A DNA stretch of 5,270 nucleotides from Rhizobiaceae bacterium. Lineage in GTDB: Bacteria > Pseudomonadota > Alphaproteobacteria > Rhizobiales > Rhizobiaceae. Of the stretch, positions 1 to 4,032 are shown piece after piece. How positions within the stretch are numbered: position 1 is the first letter of the stretch; the number at the start of each line of letters is the position of its first letter. The stretch is from NCBI GenBank assembly GCA_028865845.1, contig JAGWJK010000393.1, forward strand, positions 1 to 5,270, given 5' to 3'. The notes beneath the pieces are model-generated. The model was not told the DNA's origin. It was given only the letters and a program-made list of their open reading frames with translations, and searched no databases. Made by a program: the position numbers and the translations under genes.

Positions 1-308
1 AACGTTACGCCATCGCGCAGCTTGAAGGTCCAGACGAGGCCGGCATCATCGCTCTTCCATTCGGTCGCGAGCGCCGGCTTCAGGGTGAGGTCCGGAGCGC
101 GGGCGAGAAGCCCTTCGTACATGGGGTCGAGAAGGGCAGCGGTGTAGGTTGCCGTCTGGTCGCCCGGGTCCATCGAACGCGGTGCCTCGGTCTGCATGAC
201 GTTGAGCGTCGAGGCCTCGGCCGCAACCGGCGCCAGCAGCGCGCCGGCGACTATCACGGCAACAGCCAAACTGCTGCTTCTCAGAAATTTATCCTTGAAA
301 ATCATCAT
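1..308 (-). CDS. ABC transporter substrate-binding protein, family 5 (peptide/opine type), N-terminal part
   Basis: Reading leftwards, this partial gene encodes the first 102 residues of a periplasmic binding protein that would deliver a solute to an ABC importer. Residues 1-32 form a signal peptide: a charged start (MMIFKDKFLR), a hydrophobic core rich in Ala, Val and Leu, and an A-E-A signal peptidase I site before STLNV. The mature start has the family-5 pattern: SMDPGD near 45-50, YEGLLAR at 64-70, a 'P-A-L-A-T-E-W' block at 78-84, and WTFKLRDGVTF at the window edge. This matches the DppA/OppA-type SBP_bac_5 fold, but the ligand cannot be read from this fragment. Start choice: two ATGs are in tandem (308 and 305). 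GGAAGGG on the minus strand (317-323) lies 8 nt from the first, which I prefer. The gene diverges from the ROK regulator, so they may share a control region. The C-terminal four fifths lie beyond the window. Confidence 0.93.
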   Translation of the reverse strand, partial: MMIFKDKFLRSSSLAVAVIVAGALLAPVAAEASTLNVMQTEAPRSMDPGDQTATYTAALLDPMYEGLLARAPDLTLKPALATEWKSDDAGLVWTFKLRDGVT

Positions 309-369
309 CTTGTTCACCCTTCCAAACGACCTTCGGCCCGATGTTGAGCGACGGACTTAGATCACTTTT

Positions 370-381
370 GTAATTTATTAC
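370..381. promoter_or_regulatory. Candidate operator in the divergent intergenic region
   Basis: GTAAT-TT-ATTAC is a perfect 5-2-5 inverted repeat in the AT-rich 88-bp gap between the leftward binding-protein gene and the rightward ROK gene. ROK repressors of the NagC/Mlc type bind AT-rich dyads, so autoregulation or joint control of both genes is a reasonable guess. The repeat is short and could occur by chance in AT-rich DNA. I found no convincing -35/-10 pair for either direction in the gap; the AT-rich block around 366-390 is the only likely promoter area. Confidence 0.35.
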
Positions 382-390
382 TGTTGATTT

Positions 391-405
391 GTTCATTTGC
401 TGAAC
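391..405 (+). promoter_or_regulatory. Short hairpin or dyad covering the ROK start codon
   Basis: GTTCA (391-395) and TGAAC (401-405) are complementary arms around TTTGC. The putative TTG start codon (397-399) lies in the loop. It could be an operator half-site pair overlapping the start or a weak RNA hairpin affecting initiation. Five base pairs is near the limit of significance, so this is only a candidate. Confidence 0.25.
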
Positions 406-1587
406 TTATTGTCAAGCCAAAATAATAGGCAAGAATCCAGGCGGAACATCGAATTGCTCACCTCATCGCAGCGGCAGCTCCTACGCGTCATCAGCGAATC
501 CGGTCCTCTCAGCCGGACGGTCCTTGCCGCGTCCATGGGGCTGAGCAAGGCGGCAATGAGCGGGATTGCCCGCGACCTGATCACCCTTGGCGTGCTCCAC
601 GAGACCGAGACCGTCTACGGCCAGGGACGCCCTTCGGTGTTGCTTGACCTGCATCCGGAAGGCGCCTTCTTCGTCGGCATCTCGCTGCTCGAAGATCCGG
701 CACCGATGGTCCTCAGCGACCTGAACGGCAAGATCATTGCCCGCGAGGACATGCCGCTATCGCGCGATCCGGACATCATCGCTGGCCTGATTGCGGATGC
801 CCTGCCGAAACTGCTCGCGGCGCGGCCGGATGCGGCGGAAAAACTATCCGGCCTTGGCGTCGCGCTATCCGGCTTCGTCGACGAGAAACAGGCGAATTGC
901 GTGCAATCCACTTTGCTTGGCTGGCAGGATGTGCCGCTGGCCCAGATCATCCGGCAGAAGACCGGCATCGAGACCTTCATCGAAAACGACGCCAAGGCGG
1001 TTGCCGTTGGTGAGAAGCTCTTCGGCAGCGCCCGCGATATCCAGAATTTCAGCGTCGTCTCCTTTGGCGACGGCATCGGCTGCGCTCATTTCATTCGCGG
1101 CAAGCTCTACCGCGGCAATCATGGCGGCGCTGGTGAAATCGCCCACTGCACCATCGAGCCGAATGGTACGCCGTGCCGCTGCGGCAAGCGCGGCTGCCTC
1201 GACACCGTCGCCTCGATGAAGGCGATCAAGGAGATGTCGCGTGCCGAAGGCCTCGCCTGCACCTCGCTCACCGAGCTCGAACACGAGGCGTCGGTCGGCA
1301 ATGCCGTCGCGATCCGTATCCTACATCGTTCCGGCGGTGCGCTCGGCCTTGCGATCGCCCATCTCATCCAGTTCAACGATCCCGGCATGATCCTGATCAC
1401 CCATGTCGAAGGCAATTTCGACGGGTTGTTTGGCACAGTCGTCCAGCAGTCGATCGAAGCCAACGTGTTGCCGCGCTACGCCGGCCAGACGCCGATCCGC
1501 ACGCGGCGTGTCGACAGCGACATCTGGGCTCGGGGTGCGGCCAGCATCGCCGCCCACAATTTCCTGATTGGTCCCAACTCGAATTGA
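397..1587 (+). CDS. ROK-family transcriptional regulator (NagC/Mlc/XylR type)
   Basis: This 396-residue cytoplasmic DNA-binding protein probably represses the local genes until a sugar-like or other small inducer binds. Residues about 22-72 form a winged helix-turn-helix (recognition segment LSKAAMSGIARDLITLG) followed by a GQGRPSVLLDL wing. Residues about 90-390 form the ROK domain: ENDAK (196-200, retaining the Asp that is catalytic in ROK kinases), SFGDGIG (222-228), GEIAH (246-250), and a zinc motif with H250 then C260-R-C262-G-K-R-G-C267. The usual Glu after this motif is Asp. The N-terminal D-x-G-G-T phosphate-binding loop of ROK sugar kinases is absent (FFVGISLLEDPAPMVLSDL occupies the place), so it is a regulator and not a kinase. 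Start choice: an in-frame TGA at 385 bounds the frame, and no ATG or GTG occurs until codon 47, inside the HTH. A TTG at 397 (or 409) must serve, without a clear Shine-Dalgarno. It is co-directional with the M81 gene, 8 bp downstream. The inducer is unknown. Confidence 0.92.
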   Translation: MLNLLSSQNNRQESRRNIELLTSSQRQLLRVISESGPLSRTVLAASMGLSKAAMSGIARDLITLGVLHETETVYGQGRPSVLLDLHPEGAFFVGISLLEDPAPMVLSDLNGKIIAREDMPLSRDPDIIAGLIADALPKLLAARPDAAEKLSGLGVALSGFVDEKQANCVQSTLLGWQDVPLAQIIRQKTGIETFIENDAKAVAVGEKLFGSARDIQNFSVVSFGDGIGCAHFIRGKLYRGNHGGAGEIAHCTIEPNGTPCRCGKRGCLDTVASMKAIKEMSRAEGLACTSLTELEHEASVGNAVAIRILHRSGGALGLAIAHLIQFNDPGMILITHVEGNFDGLFGTVVQQSIEANVLPRYAGQTPIRTRRVDSDIWARGAASIAAHNFLIGPNSN

Positions 1588-1595
1588 GGTTTTCC
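1585..1595 (+). promoter_or_regulatory. Ribosome-binding site overlapping the ROK stop codon
   Basis: The ROK stop TGA (1585-1587) is part of TGAGG, whose GAGG (1586-1589) sits 6 nt before the M81 ATG at 1596. Ribosomes finishing the regulator would be placed on the next start, which argues for translational coupling. This also settles the M81 start, since the same frame stays open for 141 more codons upstream, inside the ROK gene. Confidence 0.8.
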
Positions 1596-3041
1596 ATGCG
1601 CATCGCCGTTGGTGGCATTCATATCGAATGCAGCACGTACAATCCCGTCCTGAACGAAGAAAAGGATTTCCGCGTGGTGCGCGGCGACGAGCTGACGGCA
1701 GCGCCCTATTTCGCTTTTCTGAAAGACTATGACGCCGAGTTCCTGCCGACGATCCACGCCAAGGCCATTGCCGGCGGTCCCGTCGCGCGGCACACTTACG
1801 AGGCCTTCAAGGCGGAATTCCTGGACCGGCTGAAAGCCTTGCTGCCACTCGACGGTCTCTATCTCGCCATGCACGGCGCCATGTATGTCGAGGGCATGGA
1901 AGATGCTGAAGGTGACTGGATCGCCGCCGCCCGCGCGCTTGTCGGCGACGATTGCACGCTGTCTGCGAGCTATGACCTGCACGGCAATGTCACCCAGCGC
2001 ATCATCGATGCGCTCGACATGTATTCCACCTACCGCACGGCCCCGCACATCGATGTCGAGGAAACGATGCGCCGGTCCGTCAAGATGCTGGTCGAAAGCC
2101 TGAAGACCGGCGTAAAGCCGATTCTGCTATGGGCGCCTATTCCGGTCGTGCTGCCCGGCGAACGCACCAGCACCGTCGATGAACCGGCAAAAAGCCTCTA
2201 TGAGCTGCTGCCCAGCATCGACGCGATCGAGGGCGTCTGGGATGCATCGCTGATGGTCGGCTACGTCTGGGCGGACGAACCGCGCTCGACCGCTGCCGCG
2301 ATCATGACCGGCACCGACCGCGCGGTGCTTGAACGAGAGGCAAAGAAGCTCGCTCAGGCCTATTGGGATGTCCGAGGAGATTTCGTTTTCGGTTGCGAGA
2401 CCGGCTCGATCGAGGAATGCGTGGCAAAGGCCATTGCGAGCCCGACGGCACCGGTGGTTCTTGCCGAATCCGGCGACAATCCGACCGGCGGCGGGGTCGG
2501 CGATCGCGCCGATGTCCTGGCGGAACTCATAGCCAACGGTGCGACCGGCGTCATTTTCGCCGGTATCGCCGACAAGGCAGCGACCGAGGCCTGCTACGCC
2601 GCAGGCGTTGGAGCCAAGCTGAAACTCACCGTCGGCGCTTCGCTGGACACCAAGGGCAGCCAGCCGGTGACGGACGATTTCACCGTCAAATTCCTGCTTG
2701 AGACCGAAGATGCCAGTGACCGGCAGGCCGTCGTTTCCGTCGGCGGCATCGACCTCGTTTTGTCCGCAAAACGTCGCCCCTATCACAATATTGTGGATTT
2801 CACCCGCCTCGGCCTTGATCCGCATCTGGCAAAGGTCATCGTAGTGAAATCGGGATATCTGTCGCCGGAGCTTGCCCCCATCGCCAATCCGAACCTGATG
2901 GCGCTCTCGCCCGGTGTTGTCGACCAGTTCGTGGAGCGCCTGTCCCGGCTTCGCAAGCAGAAGCCGACCTATCCTTTCGACAAGGATTTCGCCTTCACGC
3001 CGGAAGCGTTGCTGTCGTCCCGCTCCACCACTCGCGCCTGA
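1596..3041 (+). CDS. M81-family metallohydrolase (MlrC-like)
   Basis: This 481-residue protein has no signal peptide and probably acts in the cytoplasm as a zinc-dependent peptidase or amidohydrolase. The family is named for MlrC, which cleaves linearised microcystin in Sphingomonas, but most members have unknown substrates. The N-terminal M81 domain (about 1-290) opens with MRIAVGGIHIECSTYNP (His9, Glu11). It continues with GGPVARHTYEAF (61-71), LYLAMHGAMYVEGMEDAEGD (His93), SYDLHGN (Asp127, His129) and YRTAPHIDVEETMRR (His151), the His/Asp/Glu positions expected to hold metal. The C-terminal domain (about 290-465) contains ESGDNPTGGGVGD (291-303) and ends with a VKSGYLSPELAPIA block (417-430). 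Length is normal for the family. It is the second gene of a bicistron with the ROK regulator. The neighbouring peptide-type binding proteins suggest that it processes an imported compound; microcystin as the true substrate is unlikely without the mlrA/B/D genes. Family assignment is firm; substrate is not. Confidence 0.93.
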   Translation: MRIAVGGIHIECSTYNPVLNEEKDFRVVRGDELTAAPYFAFLKDYDAEFLPTIHAKAIAGGPVARHTYEAFKAEFLDRLKALLPLDGLYLAMHGAMYVEGMEDAEGDWIAAARALVGDDCTLSASYDLHGNVTQRIIDALDMYSTYRTAPHIDVEETMRRSVKMLVESLKTGVKPILLWAPIPVVLPGERTSTVDEPAKSLYELLPSIDAIEGVWDASLMVGYVWADEPRSTAAAIMTGTDRAVLEREAKKLAQAYWDVRGDFVFGCETGSIEECVAKAIASPTAPVVLAESGDNPTGGGVGDRADVLAELIANGATGVIFAGIADKAATEACYAAGVGAKLKLTVGASLDTKGSQPVTDDFTVKFLLETEDASDRQAVVSVGGIDLVLSAKRRPYHNIVDFTRLGLDPHLAKVIVVKSGYLSPELAPIANPNLMALSPGVVDQFVERLSRLRKQKPTYPFDKDFAFTPEALLSSRSTTRA

Positions 3042-3050
3042 CAATCGCAG

Positions 3051-3075
3051 CGGCGGCAAGCGCTTCCTTCCGCCG
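3051..3075 (+). terminator. GC-rich bulged hairpin after the M81 gene, possible terminator
   Basis: CGGCGG (3051-3056) pairs with CCGCCG (3070-3075). With one bulged C (3057), AAG (3058-3060) pairs with CTT (3067-3069), giving a 9-bp stem and a 6-nt loop starting 9 nt after the M81 stop. The following bases are AAAAATTAG and not a U-tract, so this is not a textbook intrinsic terminator. It may instead protect the 3' end or act with Rho. Confidence 0.4.
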
Positions 3076-3083
3076 AAAAATTA

Positions 3084-3114
3084 GATGCAATGCACAATAA
3101 TTGTGCATTGCATC
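3084..3114. promoter_or_regulatory. Perfect 31-bp palindrome, probable operator upstream of the GntR gene
   Basis: The arms GATGCAATGCACAAT (3084-3098) and ATTGTGCATTGCATC (3100-3114) are exact reverse complements around a single A. The core reads TGCACAATAATTGTGCA, and each arm carries TGCA-N-TGCA. The dyad is centred about 38 bp before the proposed -35 and about 100 bp before the GntR start. Its symmetry, its AT-rich centre and the lack of a downstream T-run fit a dimeric regulator's operator better than a terminator. The GntR/FCD protein encoded next to it is the obvious candidate binder; the ROK protein is a second. As RNA it would also form a stable stem. Confidence 0.65.
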
Positions 3115-3133
3115 ATGACGCCTAAAAAAGAGC

Positions 3134-3162
3134 TTGACGCTGCCATCAAGTTGATTTTCTAT
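3134..3162 (+). promoter_or_regulatory. Candidate sigma70 promoter for the GntR gene
   Basis: TTGACG (3134-3139, five of six matches to the -35 consensus) is followed after 17 nt by TTCTAT (3157-3162, a weak -10). Transcription would begin near 3169, about 30 nt before the ATG. The strong -35 and correct spacing support it; the -10 is poor, which is common in alphaproteobacteria. Confidence 0.45.
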
Positions 3163-3165
3163 TGA

Positions 3166-3193
3166 ACCAATTCAAAATTGGTACGAACCATTC
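3166..3193. promoter_or_regulatory. Overlapping inverted repeats at the GntR promoter start, candidate autoregulatory operator
   Basis: ACCAATT (3166-3172) and AATTGGT (3176-3182) form a perfect 7-3-7 dyad. The right arm is reused in a second dyad, TGGT (3179-3182)-ACGA-ACCA (3187-3190). GAACCA also occurs twice, at 3164 and 3185, 21 bp apart, about two helical turns. FadR-subfamily regulators (FadR, PdhR, LldR) commonly bind TGGT-N(2-4)-ACCA sites, so this position over the predicted transcription start fits autorepression by the encoded GntR protein. The assignment is inferred. Confidence 0.42.
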
Positions 3194-3199
3194 CACACT

Positions 3200-3937
3200 A
3201 TGGCACCCAGCAGTCTTCCGGAAAATTCCACCTATGCCCTCGAGAAACTCCGGGGGCTTCTGGGCTCGGACAGCCTGGAGGCGGACGGCAAGCTGCCGAC
3301 CGAACGGGCGCTTTCCGAAATGTTCGGCGTCAGCCGCCGCGCCATCCGGCGGGCACTGGAAGTGCTCGAAGCGGAGGGCCGCATCTGGCGCCGCCAGGGG
3401 TCCGGAACCTATGCAGGACAGCGCCCTGATGATTGGAGCCAGCACGTCGGATCGCTGATTGCCGGTACCAATCTCATGGAAATCATGGAGGTGCGCCTGC
3501 GCATCGAGCCGCAGCTTGCCCAGCTCGCCGCCATGCGCGCAAAGCCTGACGACATCGATCGCATGTACGAGCTGACGAAAAAAATCTTCAACAGCAGCGA
3601 TGCCGACAGTCGCGAACTCTGGGACGGCGCATTGCACCGCCTGATCGCGCAGAGCGCCGGCAATCAGTTTTTCCTGACCATCTTCGATGTCATCAACCAT
3701 GTCCGCCAGGACGAGGCATGGCAAACCATTCGCGAATTGGCCCGCAATACGAACAGGACGCGGCCGATATCCTATGCGCAGCACGTGACGATCATCGACG
3801 CGATCGCGGCCCGCGATCCCATGAAGGCGGCAGAAGCCATGCGCACGCATCTGCTGATGCTGCAGGAAAGCCTGATCCGCATCACCTCGCTCGACGCTCA
3901 GGAACCGCAGAAGGAACTGACCGAAGAGCTGGACTGA
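3200..3937 (+). CDS. GntR-family transcriptional regulator, FadR subfamily with FCD domain
   Basis: This 245-residue cytoplasmic regulator probably controls the neighbouring transport or hydrolase genes in response to a small, often carboxylate, effector. Residues about 12-74 are a GntR winged helix-turn-helix: LPTERALSEMFGVSRRAIRR, then ALEVLEAEGRIWRRQGSGTY. Residues about 90-230 are an all-helical FCD domain with EVRLRIEP (97-104) and the expected metal or ligand residues Asp142 and His146 (WDGALHRLIAQSAGN), His195 (QHVTIIDAI) and His217 (MRTHL). Length is usual for the subfamily. Start choice: ATG 3200 is the only good start, as an in-frame TGA lies at 3152 and there is no other ATG before the HTH. 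No Shine-Dalgarno is visible, so initiation may be weak. The acidic C-terminus (QEPQKELTEELD) is a short tail after the domain. It stands 158 bp from the M81 gene with its own likely promoter, and 95 bp before a binding-protein gene. Effector unknown. Confidence 0.93.
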   Translation: MAPSSLPENSTYALEKLRGLLGSDSLEADGKLPTERALSEMFGVSRRAIRRALEVLEAEGRIWRRQGSGTYAGQRPDDWSQHVGSLIAGTNLMEIMEVRLRIEPQLAQLAAMRAKPDDIDRMYELTKKIFNSSDADSRELWDGALHRLIAQSAGNQFFLTIFDVINHVRQDEAWQTIRELARNTNRTRPISYAQHVTIIDAIAARDPMKAAEAMRTHLLMLQESLIRITSLDAQEPQKELTEELD

Positions 3938-3943
3938 GCATGA

Positions 3944-3956
3944 GGTGCACTGCACC
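3944..3956. promoter_or_regulatory. Compact palindrome before the second binding-protein gene, candidate operator
   Basis: GGTGCA-C-TGCACC is a perfect 6-1-6 dyad starting 7 nt after the GntR stop, in the 95-bp gap before the binding-protein gene. Its GTGCACTGCACC half matches 10 of 12 bases of GTGCATTGCATC, the end of the right arm of the palindrome at 3084-3114, with the shared form TGCA-N-TGCA. The same protein could bind both. No clear sigma70 promoter was recognised between this site and 4033, so transcription may read through from the GntR gene or use a promoter I cannot see. Confidence 0.45.
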
Positions 3957-4022
3957 GCGCCTGAGACTGACGGCCGGAGAGGAAACGGTCGGAACATCCA
4001 TGGAAATCAAAAAACATAAACT

Positions 4023-4026
4023 GGAG
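4023..4026 (+). promoter_or_regulatory. Shine-Dalgarno that decides the start of the second binding protein
   Basis: GGAG lies 6 nt before ATG 4033. The same frame has earlier ATGs at 4000 and 3940 with no stop between, but neither has a well-spaced Shine-Dalgarno. Only the 4033 start puts a normal short signal peptide at the N-terminus. Confidence 0.75.
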
Positions 4027-4032
4027 AACAAG

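Noticed and set aside
397..1587. Annotation of the ROK protein as a sugar kinase (glucokinase type)
   Set aside because: It carries an N-terminal winged HTH and lacks the D-x-G-G-T ATP-binding loop, although the ENDA and zinc motifs remain.
1173..1595. Open frame of 141 codons running in frame into the M81 gene, suggesting an N-terminal extension
   Set aside because: It overlaps the ROK zinc-motif region, is Arg/His/Pro-rich as shifted frames of GC-rich genes are, and the M81 domain begins exactly at ATG 1596 with a good Shine-Dalgarno.
1596..3041. Assigning the symbol mlrC and a microcystin-degrading role
   Set aside because: Family membership is clear, but no mlrA, mlrB or mlrD neighbours are seen and M81 proteins are common in rhizobia without that pathway.
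2127..3059. 310-codon open frame on the minus strand opposite the M81 gene
   Set aside because: The plus strand encodes a full recognisable M81 domain here. The antisense product has no recognisable motifs and reflects codon bias in GC-rich DNA.
3084..3114. Intrinsic terminator for a minus-strand transcript, since the reverse strand after the palindrome reads TAATTTTT
   Set aside because: No minus-strand gene ends here, the stem is only about 40 percent GC, and the symmetry is more exact than a terminator needs.
3146..3997. 283-codon minus-strand open frame opposite the GntR gene
   Set aside because: It mirrors a complete HTH plus FCD protein and shows no recognisable domain or ribosome site.
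3940..4032. Upstream in-frame ATG starts (3940 and 4000) for the second binding protein
   Set aside because: They would add 31 or 11 mostly polar residues before a normal signal peptide and lack well-spaced Shine-Dalgarno sequences; 4033 has GGAG at 6 nt.
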